From assembly GCF_002382885.1 (NCBI RefSeq), contig NZ_NWVL01000032.1:20526-84525 (forward strand): 64,000 nucleotides of DNA. The letters run 5' to 3'. The position numbers and the translations under genes are program-made. Origin of the DNA: Streptomyces sp. WZ.A104 (GTDB lineage Bacteria > Actinomycetota > Actinomycetes > Streptomycetales > Streptomycetaceae). The notes under the pieces were generated by a model. It did not search any database. It was not told the DNA's origin and worked only from the letters and a program-made list of their open reading frames with translations. Shown here piece by piece: positions 17,863-26,103 of this stretch (position 1 is the stretch's first letter; each line of letters starts with the position of its first letter).

Positions 17863-18068
17863 AGAAGGGCAGCCGGGTGACCGGCGCCGCGCGTGACAAG
17901 CTCGCGGCAGACCTGAAGAAGAAGTACGACTCCGGTGCGAGCATCCGGGCGCTGGCCGAGGAAACGGGCCGCTCCTACGGGTTCGTCCACCGGATGCTCA
18001 GTGAGTCCGGAGTGACGCTGCGAGGACGCGGCGGCGCGACACGGGGCAAGAAGGCCGCTTCGGCCTGA
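17847..18068 (+). CDS. Small helix-turn-helix protein, Rv1473A-like
   Basis: Seventy-three residues starting at GTG 17847, with AGGAGG eight bases upstream. The core DLKKKYDSGASIRALAEE then GRSYGFVHRML is a resolvase/AsiA-type helix-turn-helix with a recognition helix rich in conserved positions, followed by a basic glycine-rich tail. In M. tuberculosis a small HTH protein, Rv1473A, follows the ABC-F gene Rv1473, and the same order is seen here. Probably DNA-binding; target unknown. Confidence 0.85.
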   Translation: MAETLKKGSRVTGAARDKLAADLKKKYDSGASIRALAEETGRSYGFVHRMLSESGVTLRGRGGATRGKKAASA

Positions 18069-18124
18069 GGGCCGCAGGCGTCCTGAGGTCCGAAGTCTCC
18101 GGGGCTCAACGGAATTCGAGGTGG

Positions 18125-18156
18125 CCACCCGGCTGACCGCGAGGTCGTCCGGGTGG
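18125..18156 (+). terminator. Weak hairpin between the HTH gene and the hydratase
   Basis: CCACCCGG (18125-18132) pairs with CCGGGTGG (18149-18156) around a 16-base loop. It may attenuate read-through from the HTH gene. Confidence 0.4.
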
Positions 18157-18213
18157 TTACTGTTCAGTCACTTAGTTCTGAGTGCTGACTGCACCCCGAT
18201 CCGGAGGCGCCCC

Positions 18214-19005
18214 ATGACCTCGCTCGACACGGTGTTCGACAAGGACGGTGTACGGCTCACTGTCGATGACGCCATCGCCACGGTGACGCTCACCAACCCG
18301 GCCAAGCGCAACGCTCAGTCTCCCGCTCTGTGGCGGGCGTTGACCGAGGCCGGACGGGTGCTGCCCGGCACGGTGCGGGTCGTGGTGCTCCGCGGCGAGG
18401 GCAAGTCCTTCTCCGCGGGCCTCGACCGGCAGGCGTTCACGCCCGAGGGCTTCGACGGCGAGCCGTCGTTCCTCGACATGGCGCGCGGCCCCGAGGCCGA
18501 GCTCGACGCGACCATCGCCGAGTACCAGGAAGCGTTCACCTGGTGGCGTCGCAACGACATCGTGTCGATCGCGACGGTCCAGGGACACGCCATCGGGGCC
18601 GGCTTCCAGCTCGCCCTCGCCTGCGACCTGCGGATCGTTGCCGAGGACGTGCAGTTCGCCATGCGCGAGACCAGTCTCGGTCTCGTTCCCGACCTCACGG
18701 GTACCCACCCCCTGGTGCACCTCGTGGGGTATGCCCGCGCGCTCGAAATCTGTGCCACCGGCCGCTTCGTGCACGCCGAGGAGGCCGAGCGCACCGGTCT
18801 CGCCAATCTCGTGGTCCCCGCCGACCAGCTCGATGCCGCCGCACGTGATCTGGCCGCCGCCCTGGTGGCTGCCCCCCGCGACGCCGTCGTCGAGACCAAG
18901 GCGCTCCTCGGCGGTGCGCTCTCGCGTGACTACGAGGAGCAGCGCGTCGCCGAGCGCGCCGCCCAGGGCCGCAGGCTCCGCGATCTGGCGGGCATCACCG
19001 ACTGA
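18214..19005 (+). CDS. Enoyl-CoA hydratase/isomerase family protein
   Basis: A crotonase-fold protein of 263 residues. Seen are NPAKRNAQSPALW near residue 30, the CoA/oxyanion loop RGEGKSFSAGLDRQAF, and VQGHAIGAGFQLALACDLRI with FAMRETSLGLVPDLTGT for the second oxyanion and catalytic loop. The crotonase glutamates: E in MRETSLG is present, the other position is shifted, so hydratase versus isomerase activity is open. ATG at 18214 has GGAGG. It parallels echA12 (Rv1472) next to Rv1473 in mycobacteria. Confidence 0.88.
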   Translation: MTSLDTVFDKDGVRLTVDDAIATVTLTNPAKRNAQSPALWRALTEAGRVLPGTVRVVVLRGEGKSFSAGLDRQAFTPEGFDGEPSFLDMARGPEAELDATIAEYQEAFTWWRRNDIVSIATVQGHAIGAGFQLALACDLRIVAEDVQFAMRETSLGLVPDLTGTHPLVHLVGYARALEICATGRFVHAEEAERTGLANLVVPADQLDAAARDLAAALVAAPRDAVVETKALLGGALSRDYEEQRVAERAAQGRRLRDLAGITD

Positions 19006-19102
19006 CGCGCCCACCGGCGCACCGGCCGACACACCCACCCACCGGCGCACCGACCGACGCACCCACCGGCTGTCGGCGCCCTGTCGGCGCGCCGACAGCC
19101 GG
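19006..19102. terminator. Repeat-rich bidirectional terminator
   Basis: After the hydratase stop, 19006-19065 repeats a CACCCACCGGCGCACCG-like phrase. Then CCGGCTGTCGGCGC (19066-19079) pairs perfectly with GCGCCGACAGCCGG (19089-19102), a 14-base stem. It separates two convergent genes. Confidence 0.75.
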
Positions 19103-19116
19103 GCCGGGCCACGGGT

Positions 19117-19821
19117 TCAGCTTCCGGGGCCCGGCTCCACCACGTCCGTGACCACCACGGTCACGAGCTGCCGGTCCTCCAGGGCCGCCGCCACCGCCGT
19201 ACGCACCGACCGGGCCACATCCAGCGCCCGGCGGTCCGCGGCCGTCGCCACCTCGATCCGTACGTGGTCCCGGGCGGTGTGCACCGCCCGGCCCAGGGCC
19301 CTGGTCAGCGAGACGACGCCCGGAGCCCGGGCGGCCGCGGCGGCCACCGGCCCGTCCGCCTCCGTGAGGGGGGCCGCAGGCGCGGCCGCCGTCACCTGAT
19401 CGGGCGCATCCTCGTCGAACAATGCCGTCACTCTCAGATCCACCTCGGCGATCTCCAGCCCCAGCCGGGCGGCCGCCGCCGTGATCAGCACCTCGCGCAG
19501 CGCCGCCGCGGCATCGGGCAGCGGCCGGTCCACGACGGCCGAGAACTCCGCCTCGATCCGCAGGCGCCGGGACGGCAGCGCGTTCGCCGGAGCCGGAGGT
19601 GCTCCTTCCCCCTCCCGTTCCTCCGCCGAGCCGATCCGTAGCTTCCCCAGCACGGTCCCGGGCACGGCCGCCGCCCCGCGCAGCACCGAGGCCGCCGCCG
19701 TCTCCACGATCCACGCGCCGTCCGCCGGGCCGCCCAGTGGCAGCAGTCTGCCCAGACCCAGCCTTTGCCGTACCGCAGCGGTCCGTCCGTCGGCCCTCTG
19801 CGGGCTCCGCGCCGTAGTCAT
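19117..19821 (-). CDS. Conserved hypothetical protein beside the Asp23 locus
   Basis: A 234-residue protein (from ATG 19821). It contains two separated beta-alpha units, RRLRIEAEFSAVVDRPLPDAAAALREVLITAAAARLGLEIAEVDLRV-like and HVRIEVATAADRRALDVARSVRTAVAAAL, reminiscent of the Asp23/Gls24 fold, but the signature residues are not clear. It is divergent from the first asp23 gene, with under 100 bases between starts, so it likely belongs functionally to that locus. A longer form from ATG 19866 would run further into the intergenic region. Function unassigned. Confidence 0.7.
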   Translation of the reverse strand: MTTARSPQRADGRTAAVRQRLGLGRLLPLGGPADGAWIVETAAASVLRGAAAVPGTVLGKLRIGSAEEREGEGAPPAPANALPSRRLRIEAEFSAVVDRPLPDAAAALREVLITAAAARLGLEIAEVDLRVTALFDEDAPDQVTAAAPAAPLTEADGPVAAAAARAPGVVSLTRALGRAVHTARDHVRIEVATAADRRALDVARSVRTAVAAALEDRQLVTVVVTDVVEPGPGS

Positions 19822-19916
19822 CACCCCAGCCTGCCGCATCCATGGCGCGGAATGGGGAAAGCGCACTTAACGTGGGCAAGGAAGTCCAACCCTGCCCCCC
19901 GAAGGGAAGAGCGGCG

Positions 19917-20378
19917 ATGACTGACACCTCTCAGCGCACCAACCCCGACAGCGACAAGGCCCTCGGCAAGCGCGGCGGCGGCGCCCCCGGCACCCGGGGC
20001 CGCACGACCATAGCCGACGGCGTCGTCGAGAAGGTCGCCGGAATGGCGGCCCGCGATGTGGTCGGAGTCCACGCGATGGGCAGCGGCCTGTCGCGCACGT
20101 TCGGCGCGGTCCGGGACCGGGTACCCGGCGGCGGCAAGTCCGTCACCCGTGGAGTGAAGGCCGAGGTCGGCGAGTCCCAGGCGGCCCTGGACCTGGAGAT
20201 CGTCGTCGACTACGGCGTCGCGATCCTGGACGTGGCCCGCGACGTACGGGAGAACGTCGTCGCCGCGGTGGAGCGGATGACCGGCCTCGAAGTCGTCGAA
20301 GTGAACATCGCGGTCAGCGACGTCAAGCTGCCCGACGAGGAGGACGACGAGGACGAGTCAACGCAGCGCGTCCAGTAG
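19917..20378 (+). CDS. Asp23/Gls24 family envelope stress protein
   Basis: A 153-residue protein. A disordered N-terminus (about 30 residues) precedes the Asp23 domain: RTTIADGVVEKVAGMAARDVVGVHAMG, VEIVVDYGVAILDVARDVRENVVAAVERMTGLEVVEVNIAVSDV-like pattern. The end is very acidic (DEEDDEDES). Asp23 proteins gather at the membrane through the AmaP anchor and respond to cell envelope stress. ATG 19917 has GGGAAG at a good distance. First gene of a five-gene run. Confidence 0.9.
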   Translation: MTDTSQRTNPDSDKALGKRGGGAPGTRGRTTIADGVVEKVAGMAARDVVGVHAMGSGLSRTFGAVRDRVPGGGKSVTRGVKAEVGESQAALDLEIVVDYGVAILDVARDVRENVVAAVERMTGLEVVEVNIAVSDVKLPDEEDDEDESTQRVQ

Positions 20379-20434
20379 CTCTCCCGCGTTCTCCGCCGAG
20401 AGACACCCCGCGACAAGGCAGTTGAGGAGTCACG

Positions 20435-20626
20435 ATGAGCATGGCTGTGGTCGGTCTGCTGGCCGGCATGGCGCTCGGTTTCGCCGGGTACTTCGGCGGA
20501 TTCGGAGCCTTCGTACTGGTGGCCGCACTGGGCGCGATCGGCTTCATCGCCGGTCGGTTCATGGACGGCGACCTGGAACCCGGCGACTTCTTCCGGAGTC
20601 GCGAGCGCGGCGACCGACGGCGGTGA
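20435..20626 (+). CDS. Small two-helix membrane protein of the Asp23 locus
   Basis: Sixty-three residues: two hydrophobic helices (about 5-20 and 22-40, GFGAFVLVAALGAIGFIAG) then a charged tail RSRERGDRRR. The glycine-rich helices resemble DUF2273-type proteins that accompany Asp23 genes. GAGGAG precedes the ATG. Its stop overlaps the next gene's start (GTGA). Probably a membrane partner of Asp23 proteins. Confidence 0.85.
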   Translation: MSMAVVGLLAGMALGFAGYFGGFGAFVLVAALGAIGFIAGRFMDGDLEPGDFFRSRERGDRRR

Positions 20627-20970
20627 CGGCGGTGACCGGGCGGGTCGCCGCCGCCGAACGGGGCGAGACCCGGATCGCTGACCGGGTCGTCGCCAAGATC
20701 GCCGCCCAGGCGGCGAAGGAGGCCGTCGGCGATCCGCCCCAGGACGGGGAGTCCCCCCGCGCCACGGTCACCGTGCACCGCGACGCCGCCCGGGTCCGGG
20801 TCAGCCTGGAGCTCGGCTACCCCTGCGACATCGGCCGCCAGTGCGGCGCGGTGCGCCGCCGGGTCGCCCAGCGGGTCAAGGCGCTGGCCGGCATGGAGGT
20901 GCCCGAGGTGGCCGTGCAGGTCGAGCGGTTGCACCCGGTGGCGAGCGGAGCACAGGGGAGAATCCGATGA
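20623..20970 (+). CDS. Second Asp23/Gls24 family protein
   Basis: A 115-residue protein with the pattern GETRIADRVVAKIAAQAAKEAVGD, a beta segment ATVTVHRDAARVRVSLELGYP, then RRRVAQRVKALAGMEVPEVAVQVERL, the closing helix and strand of the Asp23 fold. It lacks the acidic tail of its paralogue at 19917. GTG at 20623 overlaps the previous stop; the ATGA at its end overlaps the next gene. Confidence 0.85.
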   Translation: MTAVTGRVAAAERGETRIADRVVAKIAAQAAKEAVGDPPQDGESPRATVTVHRDAARVRVSLELGYPCDIGRQCGAVRRRVAQRVKALAGMEVPEVAVQVERLHPVASGAQGRIR

Positions 20971-21656
20971 CCGAACCCGGCGAACCGACCCGCCCCACCC
21001 GGCGGATGCCGACGGTGGACCAGGACAGCGGCGGCGACGCGTACCCGCCCGCGCCGGGCACGGACCTCGCTGCCCACGAACCGGTCCCCACCCTGGAGCA
21101 GGGCGACGGCGGACCGGCGGGCCGCTTCTGGTCCGCGCGCCGGATCCCGGCCGCCGTGCTGGCCCTCGTCCTTCTGGGCGCGGCCGGGCTGTTGCTCTAT
21201 GACATCGCCGCCGTACGGGCCGACCATCCGGCCATGCAATGGCGGCGCTCCCTCGCCGACGACCTGGCCGAACGGCCCCTGAACGACGTCCTCGTGCTCG
21301 TCGGCGCCGCGGTGGCCGCGGCGGTCGGCCTCTGGCTGATCCTCCTGGCCCTCACCCCCGGACTGCGCGATCTGCTTCCGATGCGCCGCGAGCGCGCCGG
21401 GGTACGGGCCGGGCTCGACCGGGCCGCCGCCGCGATGGTGCTGCGGGACCGGGCCGTGGAGGTCCCCGGTGTGCAGTCCGTACGGGTCAGCATGGGACGC
21501 CGCAAGGCGAAGGTGCGGGCACTCTCGCACTTCAGGGAACTCGACGACGTACGCACCGACCTGGATTCCGCGCTGGAGAGGGCCGTCCAGGAGCTGGGCC
21601 TGGCGAAGCCGCCGGGCCTCTCCGTCCAGGTGCACCGTCCGGCGAAGAAGGGATGA
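20967..21656 (+). CDS. DUF6286-type membrane protein
   Basis: A 229-residue protein with a 50-residue disordered N-terminus, two transmembrane helices (about 57-75 and 100-122) and a C-terminal soluble domain (RAGVRAGLDRAAAAMVLRDRAVEVPGVQSVRVSM onward) with an Asp23-like beta-alpha pattern on the cytoplasmic side. Coupled to both neighbours by ATGA overlaps. Likely a membrane-anchored member of the Asp23 complex. Confidence 0.85.
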   Translation: MTEPGEPTRPTRRMPTVDQDSGGDAYPPAPGTDLAAHEPVPTLEQGDGGPAGRFWSARRIPAAVLALVLLGAAGLLLYDIAAVRADHPAMQWRRSLADDLAERPLNDVLVLVGAAVAAAVGLWLILLALTPGLRDLLPMRRERAGVRAGLDRAAAAMVLRDRAVEVPGVQSVRVSMGRRKAKVRALSHFRELDDVRTDLDSALERAVQELGLAKPPGLSVQVHRPAKKG

Positions 21657-22240
21657 GCCGTATGCGCTCCACCGTCAACCGGGTCCTGCTGGCCCTGGCC
21701 GGGCTGCTGCTGGTGGTCCTCGGCGGAGCCGTGCTGGCTGCCGGACTCGGCGCATCCGTGCCGTCCTGGTGGCCCTGGGACGGCAAGGACGATGTTCTCC
21801 TCAGCGATGCCGACCGGGGCCGCTGGCGCGAGGAGGGCTGGTGGTGGCCGACCGTGATCGCGGTCCTCGCCGTCCTGGTCGTCCTGGCCCTGTGGTGGTT
21901 CCTCGCCCAGCTGCGCCGCGGCCGCCTCGCCGAGGTGCTGGTGGACAGCGGTGACGGCGAAGGGGCGCAGCTGCGCGGCTGGGCCCTGGAGGGCGTGCTC
22001 GCCGGGGAGGCGGGTGAGCTGGACGGGGTGTCCCGTGCGCATGCGGCCCTGACCGGCCGCAGGGCCGCGCCCCAAGTCCGTATGCGGCTGCTGCTGGAGC
22101 CGCACGCCGCACCCCTGGGGACCCTGAACGCGGTGGCCGACGGGGCGCTGACGCATGCCCGCCGGTCGGCCGGTCTGGACGAGCTCCCCGCAGAGGTCCG
22201 CCTCAAGGCCGTCAAGCACCGCGCGGAACGGGTGTCCTGA
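21653..22240 (+). CDS. amaP: AmaP, alkaline shock response membrane anchor
   Basis: A 195-residue protein with two membrane helices (about 9-33 and 64-86, joined by an exported loop rich in Trp) and a C-terminal domain with PQVRMRLLLEPHAAPLGTLNAVADGALTHAR. AmaP in Staphylococcus anchors Asp23 to the membrane. The start overlaps the DUF6286 stop (ATGA), ending a tightly coupled operon. Confidence 0.85.
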   Translation: MSRMRSTVNRVLLALAGLLLVVLGGAVLAAGLGASVPSWWPWDGKDDVLLSDADRGRWREEGWWWPTVIAVLAVLVVLALWWFLAQLRRGRLAEVLVDSGDGEGAQLRGWALEGVLAGEAGELDGVSRAHAALTGRRAAPQVRMRLLLEPHAAPLGTLNAVADGALTHARRSAGLDELPAEVRLKAVKHRAERVS

Positions 22241-22278
22241 CGGCCCATGGGCGTACGCGGGCCTCAAGGGCCGTCCGG

Positions 22279-23034
22279 TCAGAACCCGTGCCGCGAACCC
22301 CCGTCGACCGGCACCATGATCCCCGTCAGATACGAGGCGGCGGGGGAGAGCAGGAAGGCCGCGGTCTTCCCGAACTCCTCCGGCGTCCCGTAGCGCCGCA
22401 GCGGGATGCGCGCCTCGTGGGCGGTGCGGGCGGCCTCGGCATCGCCCGACAGGGCGTCCAGCTCGCGGACCCGGTCGGTGTCGATCCGGGCGGGCAGCAC
22501 GCCCACGACCCGGATGCCGCGCGGGCCCAGCTCGTCGGCGAGCGACTTGGCGAAGCCGGCGAGACCGGGGCGCAGCCCGTTGGAGATGGTCAGCCCGGCG
22601 ATCGGCTCGTGCACCGATCCGGAGAGCACGAAGCCGATGACCCCGCCCTCCCCGAGCGCCGCGGCCGCCGTCCGGGCGAGCCGTACCGCTCCCAGGAACA
22701 CCGTCTCGAACGCCGTCTGCCACTGGTCGTCCGTGTTGTCCGCGAGGAAGCCGGGGGCCGGTCCGCCGACGCTGATGAGGATGCCGTCGAGCCGTCCGAA
22801 CCGTTCCCGTGCCGTGTCCACGAGGCGCTGGGCCGCGCTCGGGTCGGCGTTGTCGGCGGCGAGCCCGACGACGTCCGGCCCCAGCGCGTCGGCGGCCTCC
22901 GTGGCGCTCTTCTCGTCCCGGCCGGTGATGATCACCTTGGCGCCGTCGGCGGCCAGGGCATGTGCCGTGGCGTTGCCGAGGCCCCGCGTCGCGCCGGTGA
23001 CGATGTACACGCGGTCTTCAAGTCCAAGATCCAT
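22279..23034 (-). CDS. SDR family oxidoreductase with atypical active site
   Basis: A 251-residue short-chain dehydrogenase: GATRGLGNATAHAL (NAD(P) motif, residue 14), GLAADNADPSAAQRLVD, the ISVGG in place of NNAG, and a C-terminal PVDGGSRHG. The usual Tyr-x3-Lys is not present; the aligned site reads SNGLRPGLAGFAK, so catalysis may be altered or lost. A family of such proteins keeps the fold with SNxxR. The stop and the GH15 gene are 4 bases apart; both appear in one transcript. Confidence 0.85.
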   Translation of the reverse strand: MDLGLEDRVYIVTGATRGLGNATAHALAADGAKVIITGRDEKSATEAADALGPDVVGLAADNADPSAAQRLVDTARERFGRLDGILISVGGPAPGFLADNTDDQWQTAFETVFLGAVRLARTAAAALGEGGVIGFVLSGSVHEPIAGLTISNGLRPGLAGFAKSLADELGPRGIRVVGVLPARIDTDRVRELDALSGDAEAARTAHEARIPLRRYGTPEEFGKTAAFLLSPAASYLTGIMVPVDGGSRHGF

Positions 23035-23038
23035 GGCC

Positions 23039-24832
23039 CTATCCTGCCGGGTCGTCCCCGGTGAGGTCGACAGCGGAGTTCACCAGTCCGATATGGCTGA
23101 ACGCCTGGGGGAAGTTGCCCAGCTGCCGCCCGGCCGTGACGTCGTACTCCTCGGCCAGCAGCCCCACGTCGTTGCGGAGTTCCAGCAGCCGTTCGAACAG
23201 CTCCCGTGCCTCCCTGGGCCTGCCGATCCGCTGCAACGCGTCCACCAGCCAGAACGAGCAGGCGAGGAACGCCCCCTCCTCGCCGGGCAGCCCGTCGACG
23301 GAGACGCCCTCGGTGCTGTAGCGGCGGACCAGCCCGTCGCTGCCCAGCTCGGCGCGGACCGCGTCGACCGTGCCGATCACCCGGGGGTCGTCGGGCGGCA
23401 GGAATCCGGTCCGCACGATGAGCAGCGTCGCGGCGTCCAGCTCCCGCGACCCGTAGGACTGGGTGAAGGTGTTCCGCTCGGGGTCGTACCCCTTGTCGCA
23501 CACCTCGGCGTGCACCGCGTCCCGCATCGCCCGCCAGCGGTCGGCGTCACCGGGCAGCTCGGGGTTCTCCTCCAACGAGCGCACCGCCCGGTCGGCGGCG
23601 ACCCAGGCCATCACCTTGGAGTGCACGAAGTGCCGCCGTGCGCCGCGGATCTCCCACAGCCCCTCGTCCGGCTCGCGCCAGCTCGACTCCAGGAAGCCGA
23701 GCAGGCTGAGCTGGAGGTTCCAGGCGTGCGGCTTGCTGTCCAGACCGGCGTCGCGGGCCAGCCGCAGCGCGTCGATGACCTCGCCGTAGACGTCCAGCTG
23801 GCGCTGGTGGACGGCCGCGTTGCCGGTGCGCACCGGCCGGGAGTTCTCGTAGCCGGTGAGCCAGGTCAGCTCCACCTCGGGCAGCCGCCGCTCGCCCGCG
23901 AGCCCGTACATGATCTGGAGGTCCGCCGGGTCCCCGGCGACGGCCCGCAGCAGCCAGTCCCGCCAGGCAGCCGCCTCGTCCAGATAGCCCGCCGCGACCA
24001 TCGCCCCGAGAGTGAGCGTCGCGTCCCGCAGCCAGCAGAAGCGGTAGTCCCAGTTCCGTACGCCGCCGATCTCCTCCGGCAGGGAGGTGGTGGGGGCTGC
24101 CACGATGCCGCCGGTCGGGGCGTACGTCAGGGCCTTCAGCGTGATCAGCGAGCGCAGAACGGCCTCGCGGTACGGCCCCTCGTACGTACACTTCTCGGTC
24201 CACTTCGCCCAGTCGTGCAGGGCGTGCTTCAGCGCCTTGCGGGGGTCGATCAGCTTCGGGCGCGGTGCGTGTGAGGGGTGCCAGGTCAGGACAAAGGCCA
24301 CGCTCTCGCCCTCGGTGACCGTGAACGAGGAGCAGGTGCTGAACTGCTGGCCCCACGTCTTGACCGGTGGTTCGCTGCGCAGCCAGACGGAGTCGGGCCC
24401 CGCGACCGCCACCCGGTGGCCGTGCGACCGGCGTACCCAGGGCACCACGGACCCGAAGTCGAAGCGCAGCCGCAGCACGGAGCTCATGTCGACGCTGCCG
24501 CTGACGCCCTCGATGATCCGCATCAGATCCGGCGCCGTGTCGCGCTGCGGCATGAAGTCGATGACCTTGACGGTGCCGGTGCGCGTCTCCCAGTACGTCT
24601 CCAGCACCAGGGAATCACCCGCGTAGCCCCGCCGTGTGCAGGTGTCCGAGGGGCCCGCGCCCTGCGGGGCGATGCGCCAGTGGCCGTTCTCCTCGGTGCC
24701 GAGCAGCGCGGCGAAGCAGGCTCCGGAATCGAAGCGGGGCAGGCAGAGCCAGTCGACGGAACCGTTCCTGCCGACGAGGGCGGCGGTCTGGAGATCGCCG
24801 ATCAGGGCGTAGTCCTCGATGCGTGGGGTCAC
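23039..24832 (-). CDS. Glycoside hydrolase family 15 protein
   Basis: A 597-residue protein typical of actinobacterial GH15 (trehalase/glucoamylase-like): IEDYALIGDLQTAALVGRNGSVDWLCLPRFDSGACFAALLG-type start, a beta-sandwich to about residue 230, then the (alpha/alpha)6 barrel with GIVAAPTTSLPEEIGGVRNWDYRFCWLRDA, where the acidic residues of the active site are found. Probably hydrolyses an alpha-glucosidic bond in the cytoplasm, such as trehalose; no signal peptide is seen. The gene ends 4 bases before the SDR start. Confidence 0.9.
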   Translation of the reverse strand: MTPRIEDYALIGDLQTAALVGRNGSVDWLCLPRFDSGACFAALLGTEENGHWRIAPQGAGPSDTCTRRGYAGDSLVLETYWETRTGTVKVIDFMPQRDTAPDLMRIIEGVSGSVDMSSVLRLRFDFGSVVPWVRRSHGHRVAVAGPDSVWLRSEPPVKTWGQQFSTCSSFTVTEGESVAFVLTWHPSHAPRPKLIDPRKALKHALHDWAKWTEKCTYEGPYREAVLRSLITLKALTYAPTGGIVAAPTTSLPEEIGGVRNWDYRFCWLRDATLTLGAMVAAGYLDEAAAWRDWLLRAVAGDPADLQIMYGLAGERRLPEVELTWLTGYENSRPVRTGNAAVHQRQLDVYGEVIDALRLARDAGLDSKPHAWNLQLSLLGFLESSWREPDEGLWEIRGARRHFVHSKVMAWVAADRAVRSLEENPELPGDADRWRAMRDAVHAEVCDKGYDPERNTFTQSYGSRELDAATLLIVRTGFLPPDDPRVIGTVDAVRAELGSDGLVRRYSTEGVSVDGLPGEEGAFLACSFWLVDALQRIGRPREARELFERLLELRNDVGLLAEEYDVTAGRQLGNFPQAFSHIGLVNSAVDLTGDDPAG

Positions 24833-24912
24833 GCTCTGGCGTGTTCCCGAACCGGGCCCCGGTTAAGCAGACCGACGGTGTGCCGCCGTCGGGCGCGGCT
24901 CCGGGCCCGGCC

Positions 24913-25719
24913 TCAGGCGCTCGCGGGTTCCGGCTGTTCGGGGGCGTCGGCCGTCGTCGCGTCCTTGGCCGCCGCCTCCGCCCGGTCGCGCAACTCCCGC
25001 CGTACGAGGATCAGCCAGCCGACCGGAACGGCGGCGACGAACAGCCACCACTGGACCGCGTACGCCATGTGCGCACCGATCGAGCTGTCGTCGGGGGACG
25101 CGATCTGCTCGGGCCGGTTCCCCGAGGGCTGCGGGGCGGTCTGCTCGATGTACCCGCCGAGGACCTGCCGGGACAGCAGCTGCGACTGCTGCTCGCTGTT
25201 GATCAGCATGACCTGCCGGTCCGGCAGCCCCGCCAGGTCCTTGATGCCGCTGCTGCCGGTCGTCTCGTCCGCCTTGAGCCGCCCGGTGACGGTCACTTCG
25301 CCCCGGGGTGCGGGCGGCACGTCCGGGTAGGCCGTCTGGTTCGGTGCGGCGGGGACCCAGCCCCGGTTGACCAGGACGGTGCCGCCGTCCCTCAGGTCGA
25401 GCGGGGTCAGGACATGGACGCCGATCTGGTCGTCCGTCGAGGTCCGCCGACGGACGACGACCTCGTGCTCGGTGTCGAACGTGCCCGTCGCGGTAACCGT
25501 CCGCCAGAAGTCGGCGCGCGGGACGGTGTGCCCGGGGGAGGTGAGATCGGTGACCGGGACCGGCGGCGCTTCGAGGTTCCGGGAGATCAGCTCGTTCTGC
25601 GCGACCCGGTGCTGGTGCCGGTGGAACTGCCAGAAACCCAGCTCGACCATCGTCGGCATCAGTACGAGCCCGAGAAGGGTGAGGATCACCCACTGCCGGG
25701 TCAACAGGAAGCGGTACAC
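24913..25719 (-). CDS. SURF1 family cytochrome oxidase biogenesis protein
   Basis: A 268-residue protein with one transmembrane helix at each end (about 8-26 and 230-250) and the exported domain between: GFWQFHRHQHRVAQNE at the start, VLVNRGWVPA in the middle, and SIGAHMAYAVQWWLFVAAV with the second helix. SURF1 supports heme a3/cytochrome c oxidase assembly. The first in-frame start is TTG at 25734, but GTG at 25719 fits the length better. Confidence 0.85.
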   Translation of the reverse strand: MYRFLLTRQWVILTLLGLVLMPTMVELGFWQFHRHQHRVAQNELISRNLEAPPVPVTDLTSPGHTVPRADFWRTVTATGTFDTEHEVVVRRRTSTDDQIGVHVLTPLDLRDGGTVLVNRGWVPAAPNQTAYPDVPPAPRGEVTVTGRLKADETTGSSGIKDLAGLPDRQVMLINSEQQSQLLSRQVLGGYIEQTAPQPSGNRPEQIASPDDSSIGAHMAYAVQWWLFVAAVPVGWLILVRRELRDRAEAAAKDATTADAPEQPEPASA

Positions 25720-25806
25720 CCCATGACCGTACAACCGGGGTCATGGGGTGCAGCACTCAGGGGTACGGCTGGCCCTGCCCGGCGATGAGTGATTTCGTCA
25801 TACCTT

Positions 25807-26040
25807 TCACACTTTGTCCACGATGCCCGCCTTCCCCTCGGCGCGGGCGCAGTGGGCCCCGCAGTACCAGTGCCCGTCGGCCTCGACACCCTGCCCGATC
25901 ACCTGGACCCGGCAGTGCTCGCAGATCGGCGCCATGCGGTGGATGGCGCAGGAGAAGCAGTCGAAGACGTGCACCGCGCCCTGCGCGTGCACCTCGAAGG
26001 ACATGCCGTAGTCGTTTCCGCAAACCTCGCAACGTGCCAT
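25807..26040 (-). CDS. Small zinc-ribbon-like protein
   Basis: Seventy-seven residues, CxxC (CEVCGNDYG) at residues 4-7, HVFDCFSCAIHRM, CEHCRVQVIGQG and WYCGAHCARAEG: six or seven Cys/His positions fit a zinc-binding treble-clef or knuckle. Annotated as hypothetical in related genomes from memory. It lies between SURF1 and the exonuclease on the same strand; spacing of about 60-80 bases. Function unknown. Confidence 0.8.
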   Translation of the reverse strand: MARCEVCGNDYGMSFEVHAQGAVHVFDCFSCAIHRMAPICEHCRVQVIGQGVEADGHWYCGAHCARAEGKAGIVDKV

Positions 26041-26103
26041 GCGCCACAGGGTGGGACGCCCGGAGGCGACGGGCGAGCGGGCGCGTGGCGAGTCGTGCCC
26101 GGT

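Noticed and set aside
19006..19065. CACCCACCGGCGCACCG repeats as a CRISPR array
   Set aside because: Degenerate, short, no unique spacers; part of a terminator region.
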